NCBI RefSeq assembly: GCF_014779765.1
Contig: NZ_JACXZA010000002.1
Coordinates: forward strand, 434,001-498,000
From: Paenibacillus terricola
Lineage (GTDB): Bacteria > Bacillota > Bacilli > Paenibacillales > Paenibacillaceae
Length of the DNA stretch: 64,000 bases
Direction of reading: 5' to 3'
A program made the translations under genes and the position numbers. The notes under the pieces are model-generated. The model searched no databases, had not been told where the DNA came from, and saw only the letters and a list, made by a program, of their open reading frames with translations. This document shows, piece after piece, positions 15,573 through 24,492 of the stretch (its first letter is position 1; each line of letters begins with the position of its first letter).

Positions 15573-17894
15573 TTACACCGCTAGGTGTTTCTCCCTATAT
15601 TGCCCTGGCGTAATCCCCTCGGACTTGCGGAACGAACGGATAAAGTTCTGCGGGTTGTTATACTGCAGCTTAGCTGCGATATCTTTGATCGGCATGCTCG
15701 TCTCTGCAAGCCATTTCTTCGCCATATTGAGGCGGTACATCGCCAAGTATTCGCTGAACGAGTAGTTCGTTTCCTTGCGGAAGACGCCGCTCAGATAGTT
15801 GGCATTGTAGTGGAGCGTAGCCGCACATTGCTCGAGCGTCAGATCGGTGTCGTAGTAGCGGCGCACAAGCTCGATCATTTTCTCCGACAGATTATGATAC
15901 TGCGTATTCTGGCGGTCATTCAGAATGCCGATGATCGGCTTGATGACCGTTGTCCAGAACCAGTCCTCGATTTCGGCCACGATATGCAGATCCAGCATCT
16001 CCTCGAACAGCGAATCGTTGCCTTGATGGATCGACTTCAAGCTAATGCCAGACTCCTGCATTACAATCAACAAATTATTGAGCAGGCGGCTCATCGGAAT
16101 CTGATACTCTTGCGGTGGCAGCTCGATTGTGAAGATCGCCTTCATCAGCTGATTCAGCAGAGGCTTCGCTTTGTCCGGCTCCGTTAGCTTGATTGCATCA
16201 ATAAGCTCATTCTCCAGATGGGTCGGATAGGTCAGGTTCAAATAATGCTTGCCCGAGCTAAAGCTTTCATACGGCACAATAATGCCCTCGCCCAAATGGA
16301 TCCGATGTTTGAGCGCCTCCAGACCTTCACGATACGCGATTCCGATCGATGAGACCGAGTGGAAGGGGAGGCTGTGCCCGATACTGATGTTCAAGCTTAG
16401 AACAGTCGCAATATGCTCCTGCACGCGTACGGCAAGGTCATTCAAGCTGTCCTTGAACAGCTTCTGCTGGTCGGTTTCACTGCCGATGAGCGTTACGATC
16501 GTACCATCGATAAACACCGGATCAAGCCGATCTTCGACAGGGATGAGTTCTTGCAGCATATTGTGAACAGCGAACTGCAGAAGCTCCATATCGCTCTTCT
16601 TGTACCTCGTACCGTCTATGGAGTCGATCTGTACATTCATGACGACCATCGTCTTCCACTTGGACAACTGGTGTCCATAACCGAATCGGATGAGCCGATC
16701 CGCCACTTCGCTTTGTTTGATCGCTCCTTGATAGGCCCGCATCAGATCAAATAGCTTCACCTGTTGAAGATGCTGATTCGCCTCGTCCTGCAGCCGTTCA
16801 TTCGATTGGAACAGATGCTGCATTTGCTCGCCGATGACTTGGAATTCATTCGCGCGGCGGCCGGAAGCCACTTCATTCGAACGCATCCGCAGCTGTGACA
16901 GCAACCGCTCAATTGGCGAATACATGCGGCGGGAGCTGAGCCATGCGACAATGATCGAGATAATGAGCATGATGAAGCAGACCGTTGCCGTGTACATGCC
17001 GATTTTGTTCGATTCGCTAGTTAAGCTGGCTATTGAAGTCGCAGACAAGTACGTCCAGTTATTCAGATCCGAACGATGATACGTGATGGCGAAATTGCTG
17101 CCGTTCAGCATCATTCGAAGCTGACCGTCAGTCGCGCTCCAAGCGCCAAAATCGGCTAAGCCTGCATCTGCAGCGGGGTGTCCGATCAGCTTGGCGTCTG
17201 GATGCAGAAGCAGCAGGCCTTTGCTGTCGATGATGATAATGCTGTCTGACTCATCTGTCTTATCGTCCAGCTGCACCATCTGCTGCAAGCTGCACACAGG
17301 GATGTTGGCAATCGCAGCGCCATAATGCTCGAGGCCGGCAGAAGGCCATTTCTTAATCAGACTGATGCTGTAATCGCATGACGCCATATTCGTATTCTCT
17401 TCGCTGTAGAACCAAGTAGTAGGCGTTAACATCCAATCGGTATTGTCGCTGCTGTGAATGATGCCTGACAGCTCGGCGTAATGCTGGTATTGCTCGAACG
17501 GATATAGTCCGGAGTTTTTCACCATCCAGTTATAGCGCTCGTTCATGAGAATGACGTCTTCGACCTTCGTGTCGAACGATTGCATGTAACGAATTTCATT
17601 CTGAAGATCGTTATATAGCGCAAAATCATTCTCCGTCATCTTCTGTTTCATCGCCTTCTGGAAGACGGTGGAATGTATCACCTGATTTAGTGTCTGGTTG
17701 ACAGTCATTAGCTTTTGCTCTACATTGGAGTTGATTTGACGAATGAGCTGCTGTTTGCCGCGATTAACGTGTGACTGTATTTCATTCGATGATGTGAAGT
17801 AGGAGAAGATGCCAATGAATAATACCGGTAACGTACTTAATAAAAAGCCGTATATCGTCAGCTTGCTTAGAAAAGTAAGCGATTTCATGTTCAT
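15573..17894 (-). CDS. AraC-family regulator with extracellular sensor (Cache-like) domain
   Basis: 773 residues. Layout: TM helix (~10-30), a ~260-residue extracellular region of dCache type, a second TM helix (GMYTATVCFIMLIISIIVAW, ~300-320), a cytoplasmic middle region, and a C-terminal AraC DNA-binding domain (~670-770) with its two HTH units (LTLEQCAATLHYNANYLSGV and PIKDIAAKLQYNNPQNFIRS). Such one-component regulators sit next to carbohydrate ABC importers in Paenibacillaceae and sense sugars outside the cell. Here it is divergent from the binding-protein genes, so it probably activates that locus. ATG 17894 is preferred, behind AAGGTG; GTG 17900 and ATG 17888 are alternatives. Confidence 0.9.
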   Translation of the reverse strand: MNMKSLTFLSKLTIYGFLLSTLPVLFIGIFSYFTSSNEIQSHVNRGKQQLIRQINSNVEQKLMTVNQTLNQVIHSTVFQKAMKQKMTENDFALYNDLQNEIRYMQSFDTKVEDVILMNERYNWMVKNSGLYPFEQYQHYAELSGIIHSSDNTDWMLTPTTWFYSEENTNMASCDYSISLIKKWPSAGLEHYGAAIANIPVCSLQQMVQLDDKTDESDSIIIIDSKGLLLLHPDAKLIGHPAADAGLADFGAWSATDGQLRMMLNGSNFAITYHRSDLNNWTYLSATSIASLTSESNKIGMYTATVCFIMLIISIIVAWLSSRRMYSPIERLLSQLRMRSNEVASGRRANEFQVIGEQMQHLFQSNERLQDEANQHLQQVKLFDLMRAYQGAIKQSEVADRLIRFGYGHQLSKWKTMVVMNVQIDSIDGTRYKKSDMELLQFAVHNMLQELIPVEDRLDPVFIDGTIVTLIGSETDQQKLFKDSLNDLAVRVQEHIATVLSLNISIGHSLPFHSVSSIGIAYREGLEALKHRIHLGEGIIVPYESFSSGKHYLNLTYPTHLENELIDAIKLTEPDKAKPLLNQLMKAIFTIELPPQEYQIPMSRLLNNLLIVMQESGISLKSIHQGNDSLFEEMLDLHIVAEIEDWFWTTVIKPIIGILNDRQNTQYHNLSEKMIELVRRYYDTDLTLEQCAATLHYNANYLSGVFRKETNYSFSEYLAMYRLNMAKKWLAETSMPIKDIAAKLQYNNPQNFIRSFRKSEGITPGQYREKHLAV

Positions 17895-18036
17895 CAGCAC
17901 CTTGTCTGAAAAGTGGTCATCTAAGAGGACTTATCATGATCAATTTGTGAACGACATTAATAAAATTATGCCAGCATTTGTCTCCATGGACAAGGGGGAA
18001 TTAGGACGAATCGGATGGATTCGCAAGAATCAGGCC

Positions 18037-19533
18037 ATGAAGAGGGCAGTGCTTACCGCCTGCTCCGCTAGTCTCTTTCTAGTATCGGCGGGCTGTGCAC
18101 TGGGTCAAGGAAATGCGAAAACGGCATCTGCCGCCGAGGATCGCCCGACGATTTCGATCATGGCGCCGCTCCATTTTCCAAGTCCTCCGAGCAATGAAAT
18201 CATCAAACGCATCGAGCAACAGACCAATGCCAACGTTGAGATTACTTGGGTGCCTGACGGTGTCTATTCGGACAAAATGGCTGCGGCGCTCACGACGAAC
18301 TCGTTGAAGAAAGCGACTTTCGTGAAGTACACGGACTTTATCTACATGTCAGATACGATGCGTTCCGGCGTATTCTGGGATATCGGACCTTACTTGGATG
18401 AATTCGAGAACCTGCGACATCTAGACCATAATATCATGAAACAGGCTTCTGTAGATGGCCATATCTATGGACTATATACCGAACGGCCATCTTCGCGGCA
18501 GGGTATTATCATTCGGCAGGATTGGCTTGAGAAACTTCAGCTCAAGCCTCCGACCACGATTGATGAGCTGTACGAAGTCATTCGCCAATTCACGTATAAT
18601 GATCCAGACGGCAATGGCGTGCAGGATACAGTCGGTTTAGCGGACCGAAACGATCTAGTATACGGCGCGTTCAAGACATTAGGCTCATACTTCGGCACAC
18701 CAAACAACTGGCAGCTGGACAATGGGAAGTTCATAGCCGATTTCGAGACACAAGCTTATATCGACACGATGGACTTTATGGGCAAACTGTACGCGGAGAA
18801 GCTTATCAATTCTGATTTTGCCGTAACGAGTAAAGATATTCAGCGGAACCTGCTTATTACAGGCAAGGCTGGCGTGTACATCGGCAGCATGTCCGATGCG
18901 CAGCGCTTGTCGACGGAGGCAGTCACCGTCAATCCCAAAGCGACCTTCACACTCGTGAATCGATTAGAGGGACCGCAGGGTTACAGGATATGGTCAATCC
19001 CCAATTACAACGGACTTTACTTGTTCTCGAAGAAAGCGGTTAAGACAGAAGAAGAGCTGCGCGAGATGCTTGCGTTCTTCGACCGATCGATGGAGAGAGA
19101 TGTTGCCAATATGATGCTGTATGGACTCGAAGGCCGCCACTATGAGGAGAGAAGCGGCATGGCGTATTTGCCTGAGGCAACAAGCGAGCTGAGGATTAGC
19201 GAAGTTAACGCGCTGTATACGCTGATGATTGCAGATCTTAGCAATCCGAATGTAATGAAGGCTGCACAGAAGGAGCCATTGACTGAATTAGCAGACCGGC
19301 TTGTTGCGGATAACGAGAAATTTCTAGTGAAAGATCCTTCCGTTAGCCTGCATTCCAAAACTTACGATGAGCATGGACAAGAGCTGAACAATATTATTAC
19401 GGAGGCGACTTACAACTATATGCTTGGTCAGATCGACCTAGATCGCTTTAAGAATGAGGTGGACAAATGGAAACGCAGCGGCGGGACGAAGGTCATCGAG
19501 GAGCTGCAGGACCAATATGAGAGCATGCAATAA
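18037..19533 (+). CDS. Extracellular sugar-binding lipoprotein, ABC importer (LplA/YtcQ-like), copy 1
   Basis: 498 residues. The signal sequence ends in a lipobox VSAGC with Cys20, so the mature protein is lipid-anchored. It is a family 1 solute-binding protein. A calcium-loop-like stretch DPDGNGVQDTVGLADRNDL and the GTPNNW segment are shared almost unchanged with the next gene, of which it is a clear paralogue. ATG 18037 has no good Shine-Dalgarno; an in-frame ATG at 17986 would add 17 residues before the signal peptide, also without one. It reads divergently from the AraC-type gene and ends in its own strong terminator, so the two binding proteins may be expressed separately. Confidence 0.88.
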   Translation: MKRAVLTACSASLFLVSAGCALGQGNAKTASAAEDRPTISIMAPLHFPSPPSNEIIKRIEQQTNANVEITWVPDGVYSDKMAAALTTNSLKKATFVKYTDFIYMSDTMRSGVFWDIGPYLDEFENLRHLDHNIMKQASVDGHIYGLYTERPSSRQGIIIRQDWLEKLQLKPPTTIDELYEVIRQFTYNDPDGNGVQDTVGLADRNDLVYGAFKTLGSYFGTPNNWQLDNGKFIADFETQAYIDTMDFMGKLYAEKLINSDFAVTSKDIQRNLLITGKAGVYIGSMSDAQRLSTEAVTVNPKATFTLVNRLEGPQGYRIWSIPNYNGLYLFSKKAVKTEEELREMLAFFDRSMERDVANMMLYGLEGRHYEERSGMAYLPEATSELRISEVNALYTLMIADLSNPNVMKAAQKEPLTELADRLVADNEKFLVKDPSVSLHSKTYDEHGQELNNIITEATYNYMLGQIDLDRFKNEVDKWKRSGGTKVIEELQDQYESMQ

Positions 19534-19543
19534 GATTCTGAAG

Positions 19544-19577
19544 AAGCCCCGTTGTGCGTATGCACAGCGGGGCTTTT
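19544..19577 (+). terminator. Strong terminator after the first binding-protein gene
   Basis: A 14-bp stem, AAGCCCCGTTGTGC (19544-19557) with GCACAGCGGGGCTT (19562-19575), one G-T pair, loop GTAT, followed by TTTTC counting the last stem bases. Confidence 0.9.
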
Positions 19578-19629
19578 CGCATTCATCATGAATAGCCACT
19601 AGCCGATTCATGCAAATTACAGCGATGCT

Positions 19630-19673
19630 CATTAGCTCACAATCCGCGCCGTTATAGGCTTTATGAGCTAATG
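19630..19673 (+). promoter_or_regulatory. Perfect 10-bp inverted repeat upstream of the second binding-protein gene
   Basis: CATTAGCTCA (19630-19639) and TGAGCTAATG (19664-19673) with a 24-bp centre. It lies 78 bp before the gene's start and after the preceding terminator, so it belongs to this promoter or leader. It could be an operator for the AraC-type regulator or an RNA stem. Confidence 0.45.
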
Positions 19674-19750
19674 ATTGTTTCGGTAATGATAGTCGTCCTA
19701 TATCGTAGAGCTTGCAACCAACCACAAACAAAATCGGAGGTCTTAGCACA

Positions 19751-21307
19751 ATGACTAGAAAATCATTGTCCATTCTGATGACCGCCATGCTGTCGATCAG
19801 CGTATTCATGACAGCATGTTCGAGCAAATCAGAGGAGAAGCAAAGTGAAGAGACGCAAGGTTCGAAGACGACCGAAACGACACAGACTGAGCAAGCAGAC
19901 ACGCCGAAATCAGAAGAACCATTCCCAATTACGATCATGCTGCCGCTGAACATTGCGGAGACGCCGCCGGATGACATTAAGAAAGAAGTAGAAAAGCTGA
20001 CGAACACCAAATTAACGTATCAGTTCTTCCCAGCTGATACATACGAAGAGAAGCTGACGGCAACGTTCGCAACGGGCTCGCTGCCGCAAGTCACTTATTT
20101 GAAGAACCAAGCGACGTTCATGTCAATGAAGGAAGCGATCAAGGATGGTCAGTTCTGGGAGATCGGACCGCTGCTTAGCGAATTCCCGAACTTGAACAAG
20201 CTGAAGCCGGAAATTCTTAATAACACGAAGGTTGACGGCAAGCTTTACTCGCTGTACATCGGACGTCCGCTTGCCCGTCAAGGCATCATTTATCGTAAGG
20301 ACTGGGCAGACGCACTTGGTCTGAAAGCGCCAGAGACTACAGAAGATCTGTACAACATGATGAAGGCGTTTACGGAAGGCGATCCAGACAAGAACGGCAA
20401 GAACGATACGATTGGTCTGGCTGATCGTAATGACCTGGTTTATGGCGCATTCAAGACGATCGCTTCCTGGTTCGGGACACCTAACAACTGGGGTGATAAG
20501 GATGGCCAGCTGCTGCCGGAGTTCATGTTCCCGCAATATATCGAGTCGATGGATTATATGAAGAAAATTCGCAATGAGAAGCTCATGAATCAAGACTTCC
20601 TCGCAACGAGTAAGACGGACCAGACAAGTCTGTTCACAAGCGGCAAAGCTGGCGTATATATCGGCAGCATGCAGGATGTCGACTCGCTCAACAAAGATTT
20701 GATCAAGAACGTTCCTACAGCTGTCGTTGATACAGCAGCACTGATCAAAGGACCTGAAGGACAGCAATCGACTTGGGCGATTCCTGGTTATAACAACGTA
20801 GTTCTGTTCCCGAAATCGGCTGTTAAAGACGAAGCAGAGCTGAAGAAGATTCTTGCTTACTTCGACAAAATGATGACGCCGGAAGTTGCAAACGTCATGT
20901 ACTGGGGTATTGAAGGCGTTCACTACAGCGTTGTAGACGGCAAAGCGAAAGTCTCCGATGACAAAGAGAAGGTTGAACGCGAGGTTAAAGGCTACAAGGA
21001 CAGCGTAATAGGCGAGCCTGAGACGAACGGCATGTACGATCCGCTTAACACGCTGCCAGCCCGTATTCATGCGGATTCGGAACTGATTCCGGCCAATGAG
21101 AAAATCGCAATTGCTGACCCGACGGCAGCGCTTGATTCGGCTACGTTCGCAGAGAAAGGCGCTCAGCTGCAAGAGATTATGACAGATGCAACTTATAAGT
21201 ATATGTATGGCCAGATCGACCAAGCAGGCTTCGAGAAAGCCATCGAGAACTGGAAGAGCCGCGGCGGTCAAGCCATGATCGACGAGTATAATGTTTCCAA
21301 CAAATAA
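19751..21307 (+). CDS. Extracellular sugar-binding lipoprotein, ABC importer (LplA/YtcQ-like), copy 2
   Basis: 518 residues. The lipobox is FMTAC with Cys23, followed by a Ser/Glu/Thr-rich linker to about residue 58. It shares with the preceding gene RQGII, the DPDKNGKNDTIGLADRNDLV loop, GAFKT, GTPNNW and GKAGVYIGSM. GGAGG at 19736-19740 precedes ATG 19751. Its position just ahead of two permease genes makes it the main substrate-binding subunit. By comparison with the B. subtilis ytcQ-yteP-ytcP-yteR cluster, the ligand is likely an unsaturated rhamnogalacturonan oligosaccharide; that is inference from neighbours. Confidence 0.92.
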   Translation: MTRKSLSILMTAMLSISVFMTACSSKSEEKQSEETQGSKTTETTQTEQADTPKSEEPFPITIMLPLNIAETPPDDIKKEVEKLTNTKLTYQFFPADTYEEKLTATFATGSLPQVTYLKNQATFMSMKEAIKDGQFWEIGPLLSEFPNLNKLKPEILNNTKVDGKLYSLYIGRPLARQGIIYRKDWADALGLKAPETTEDLYNMMKAFTEGDPDKNGKNDTIGLADRNDLVYGAFKTIASWFGTPNNWGDKDGQLLPEFMFPQYIESMDYMKKIRNEKLMNQDFLATSKTDQTSLFTSGKAGVYIGSMQDVDSLNKDLIKNVPTAVVDTAALIKGPEGQQSTWAIPGYNNVVLFPKSAVKDEAELKKILAYFDKMMTPEVANVMYWGIEGVHYSVVDGKAKVSDDKEKVEREVKGYKDSVIGEPETNGMYDPLNTLPARIHADSELIPANEKIAIADPTAALDSATFAEKGAQLQEIMTDATYKYMYGQIDQAGFEKAIENWKSRGGQAMIDEYNVSNK

Positions 21308-21346
21308 TGCGCAAGCAGTACATGCTAAATGAGGTTGAAGTTCGGT

Positions 21347-21370
21347 GGGCTGTTCGGCTTCGGGCAGCCC
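21347..21370 (+). other. Intercistronic stem-loop between binding protein and permease
   Basis: GGGCTG (21347-21352) pairs with CAGCCC (21365-21370). There is no T-run. Stem-loops in this position typically stabilise the upstream binding-protein mRNA and lower permease expression; that role is inferred. Confidence 0.5.
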
Positions 21371-21404
21371 CCATTCCAAGAATTAACGTCAGAGGGGGAT
21401 CAGC

Positions 21405-22364
21405 ATGGACCAAGTCGTAGAGATGCCAGAGATGAAGCCGATGCCTCGCCGCGATAGAGCGCTAGCCAAGCGTATATGGCGGAACAAGTGGCTGTATATC
21501 ATGATTTCGCCGGGTGTCTTGTACTTTCTTATTTTCAAATACTTTCCGATGTTCGGCCTCATTATCGCTTTCGAGGACTATAAGCCGTATCCCGGCAAAG
21601 GGATAACAGGCAGCGAATGGGTTGGGCTAAAGCATTTCCACAGATTGTTTACGGAGCCTGATTTTCTGAACATTTTGGGCAATACGCTCACTCTGTTTGC
21701 TCTTAATCTTGTCTTCTTCTTCCCGATACCGATCCTTCTATCCCTAATGTTGAATGAGGTTCGCTTGTCGGTATTTAAGCGGACATTCCAGACGCTTGTG
21801 TATTTGCCTCACTTCATGTCGTGGGTCATTATCGTGTCCATCAGCTTCGTCATGCTGACGATGGATGGCGGCATTATCAACTCCTTGCTCGAATACTTCG
21901 GGTTCAACAAAATCAACTTCCTGCTGAGTCCCGACTGGTTCCGCCCGGTCTATATCCTTCAGGTCATATGGCGTGAAGCCGGATGGGGGACGATTATTTA
22001 TTTGGCAGCAATCGCATCTATCGATCCGCAGCTGTATGAGGCGGCGCGCATGGACGGTGCCGGACGGCTTCGCCAAATGTGGCATGTAACGCTTCCATCG
22101 ATCCGCAGTGTTATCGTCGTGCTGCTTATTCTCAAGATTGGCGATGTGCTGGAACTTGGCTTTGAACATGTCTATCTGCTGCTCAATTCGATGAACCGAG
22201 ACGTGGCAGAGATCATTGATACGTATGTGTATACGGCTGGTCTGCGGCAAGGGCAATTCAGTTACAGTGCGGCAATTGGGTTGTTCAAATCCGTTATCGG
22301 ACTTGTGCTCGTTCTATTCGCGAATCGCCTGGCGAAACGAATGGGCGAAGAAGGCATCTATTGA
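21405..22364 (+). CDS. Carbohydrate ABC transporter permease, LplB/YteP type
   Basis: 319 residues with about six membrane helices. The EAA loop (EAARMDGAGRLRQMWHVTLP, ~220-240) contacts the shared ATPase subunit. The N-terminal IWRNKWLYIMISPGVLYFLIF and FPMFGLIIAFEDYKP are typical of the LplB branch. Start ATG 21405 follows GAGGGGGA. No ATPase gene is present in the locus; systems of this kind use a multitask ATPase (MsmX type) encoded elsewhere. It forms the importer together with the second permease and the binding lipoprotein. Confidence 0.92.
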   Translation: MDQVVEMPEMKPMPRRDRALAKRIWRNKWLYIMISPGVLYFLIFKYFPMFGLIIAFEDYKPYPGKGITGSEWVGLKHFHRLFTEPDFLNILGNTLTLFALNLVFFFPIPILLSLMLNEVRLSVFKRTFQTLVYLPHFMSWVIIVSISFVMLTMDGGIINSLLEYFGFNKINFLLSPDWFRPVYILQVIWREAGWGTIIYLAAIASIDPQLYEAARMDGAGRLRQMWHVTLPSIRSVIVVLLILKIGDVLELGFEHVYLLLNSMNRDVAEIIDTYVYTAGLRQGQFSYSAAIGLFKSVIGLVLVLFANRLAKRMGEEGIY

Positions 22365-22393
22365 TCGTAATTATGCTTGAGGAGGCAACCATC

Positions 22394-23269
22394 ATGGTGG
22401 AAGATCGGACGTTCGGTAACCGAATGTTCACTGCGATCAACTATTTGCTGCTCACCGTGATCGCGCTTGTGACGATATTACCTTTCGTTCATATCGTGGC
22501 AGGCTCGTTCACAACGAATGCGGAGCTTGCTGCGAAGCGATTCGTTCTTATTCCAACGCAGTGGAGCTTTGATGCTTATACGTTTATTTTCTCAACCAAT
22601 ACAATTATGCGGGCAATGGCTGTATCAGTTGGCGTGACGTTATTCGGTACGCTATTCAGTATGCTGCTAACCTCTCTTATGGCTTACGGCCTTGCACGTC
22701 GGGATCTCGACGGCCGTCGTTTTCTTAACTTGTTCGTCGTCATTACGATGTTGTTCCACGGCGGACTGATTCCAACCTTTATCGTTGTCAAAAATCTAGG
22801 ACTCATCAACAGCTACGCTTCGTTAGTCCTGCCAGCGGCGATCAGCGCATTCAATATGATCATTCTTCGCAGCTTCTTCCAGAACATTCCGGATGGCCTT
22901 GAAGAGTCGGCCCGTATTGATGGCTGCAGCGATTTCGGAACGTTGTTCCGAATCGTACTGCCACTGTCGATGCCAGCGCTGGCTACGATATCGCTCTTCT
23001 ATGCGGTGACGTACTGGAACACCTACTCGAATGCGATCTTCTATCTATCGGACAGCGACAAATGGCCGATCCAAGTGCTGCTGCGGCAGATTGTCGTACT
23101 CGCAAGCGGCTTCGAATCCGATGCGAGTCTGGACAGCACCGTACCGCCGCCGGATCAAGCGGTGAAGATGGCGGTAATCGTCGTGTCGACGCTGCCGATT
23201 CTGATCGTCTACCCGTTCTTGCAGAAACATTTTGCGAAAGGTGCTCTGGTAGGTTCAATCAAAGGTTAA
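22394..23269 (+). CDS. Carbohydrate ABC transporter permease, YtcP/LplC type
   Basis: 291 residues, about six membrane helices, with the EAA-like loop EESARIDGCSDFGTLFRIVL near residue 185 and the C-terminal QKHFAKGALVGSIKG common to YtcP proteins. ATG 22394 lies 8 nt after GGAGG (22381-22385); an earlier in-frame ATG at 22361 overlaps the previous gene but lacks such a site. It is the second channel subunit of the importer and is co-transcribed with the LplB-type permease. Confidence 0.92.
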   Translation: MVEDRTFGNRMFTAINYLLLTVIALVTILPFVHIVAGSFTTNAELAAKRFVLIPTQWSFDAYTFIFSTNTIMRAMAVSVGVTLFGTLFSMLLTSLMAYGLARRDLDGRRFLNLFVVITMLFHGGLIPTFIVVKNLGLINSYASLVLPAAISAFNMIILRSFFQNIPDGLEESARIDGCSDFGTLFRIVLPLSMPALATISLFYAVTYWNTYSNAIFYLSDSDKWPIQVLLRQIVVLASGFESDASLDSTVPPPDQAVKMAVIVVSTLPILIVYPFLQKHFAKGALVGSIKG

Positions 23270-23291
23270 GAAGAGATGGAGAGGAACTTCT

Positions 23292-24386
23292 ATGACTAGA
23301 CCAAATGAGATGAGACCGCTTGCTTGGGCAGCGACGGCTTGTGATTCGATCATAAGTCGTTATGCACCAATCGAGCTGCCGCCGGCACATCGCTGGCACT
23401 ATCATCAAGGCGTCTTTCTATGCGGCATGGACATGCTCGCGAAGGCCGTTTCGGATGATCGATATACACGATACATACAAGGTTATGTCGATGAACTGGT
23501 AGATGCGAATGGCAATTTGTATTTCGCACGCGATGAGCTGGATGCCATTCAAGCAGGTCTGCTTTTATTTGATCTGGATGCACGGGTTGGCGGAGGGGGC
23601 AAATATAGAACCGCCGCCGGCAAGCTGCGACGTTTGTTTGATACGCTGAACCGTAACTCGGAAGGCGGCTTCTGGCATAAAGATAAATATCCATATCAGA
23701 TGTGGCTGGATGGACTCTATATGGGCGGGGTATTCGCACTGAAGTATGCGAATGCGTACGGTGACCATGAACTGCGCGATATGGTGCTTCATCAGGAGCG
23801 GTTGATGCGCCGCTTTATGTCGGATGAGCGAACGGGGCTGCTGTTCCACGCATGGGACGAGTCTCGGCGCATGTCATGGGCAGATGCTGACACTGGCTGC
23901 TCGCCTGAGCTGTGGGGCCGTTCACTCGGCTGGTACGGCCTTGCGTTATCGCAATTCATCGATTGCTTGCCGGAAGGACATGCTGGACGTACAGAGCTGT
24001 CGCAAGCACTCGCCCGCTTCGTCCATTCGATTATTCAATTTCAAGATCCGAATAGCGGACTCTGGTTCCAGGTCATCGATAAAGGCCATCTGCATGACAA
24101 TTGGCTGGAAACATCCTGCTCCTGCCTGTTTATCTATGCGATCAGCCGAGCAGTTAAGCTCGGTATCGTACCAGACAGCTATGCTGCAGCAGCTGTTAAG
24201 GGCTATTATGGTTTGTTTGATTTCGTCAAGAAGGATGAGAATGGGCGCTTCATCTTGTCTGGCATCTGCATCGGCACCTCTGCTGGAGACTACAACAATT
24301 ATGTAACGCGTCCGACGAGCGAGAATGATCTTCACGGTGTGGGCGCCTTCGTCATGGCTTGCGTTGAGGTGGAATCGCTCGTATAA
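23292..24386 (+). CDS. GH105 unsaturated rhamnogalacturonyl hydrolase (YteR-like)
   Basis: 364 residues of the glycoside hydrolase 88/105 alpha/alpha-barrel family. YPYQMWLDGLYMGG (134-146) places Asp140 at the position of the catalytic Asp143 of B. subtilis YteR, and ARDELDAIQAG gives Asp84 near the second conserved Asp. It hydrates the double bond of unsaturated galacturonyl-rhamnose oligomers left by pectate or rhamnogalacturonan lyases. No signal peptide is present, so it acts in the cytoplasm after import. It is the last gene of the importer operon, 22 nt after the permease, and is followed by a terminator. Confidence 0.9.
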   Translation: MTRPNEMRPLAWAATACDSIISRYAPIELPPAHRWHYHQGVFLCGMDMLAKAVSDDRYTRYIQGYVDELVDANGNLYFARDELDAIQAGLLLFDLDARVGGGGKYRTAAGKLRRLFDTLNRNSEGGFWHKDKYPYQMWLDGLYMGGVFALKYANAYGDHELRDMVLHQERLMRRFMSDERTGLLFHAWDESRRMSWADADTGCSPELWGRSLGWYGLALSQFIDCLPEGHAGRTELSQALARFVHSIIQFQDPNSGLWFQVIDKGHLHDNWLETSCSCLFIYAISRAVKLGIVPDSYAAAAVKGYYGLFDFVKKDENGRFILSGICIGTSAGDYNNYVTRPTSENDLHGVGAFVMACVEVESLV

Positions 24387-24421
24387 TGAAGCCATAATTG
24401 AATTGGAACGTGATGGGAAAG

Positions 24422-24467
24422 AATCCCGGTATATGGCGCATGCATGTGCGTTCTATGCCGGGATTTT
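24422..24467 (+). terminator. Terminator of the pectin-oligomer import operon
   Basis: AATCCCGGTATA (24422-24433) pairs with TATGCCGGGATT (24454-24465), one G-T pair, followed by a T-run. Confidence 0.88.
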
Positions 24468-24492
24468 TCTCGTCCATCGGGGAGGTTAAGGG

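Noticed and set aside
17809-18036. Extended reading frame before the first binding-protein gene
   Set aside because: It overlaps the divergent AraC-type gene and would place the lipoprotein signal more than 75 residues inside the protein.
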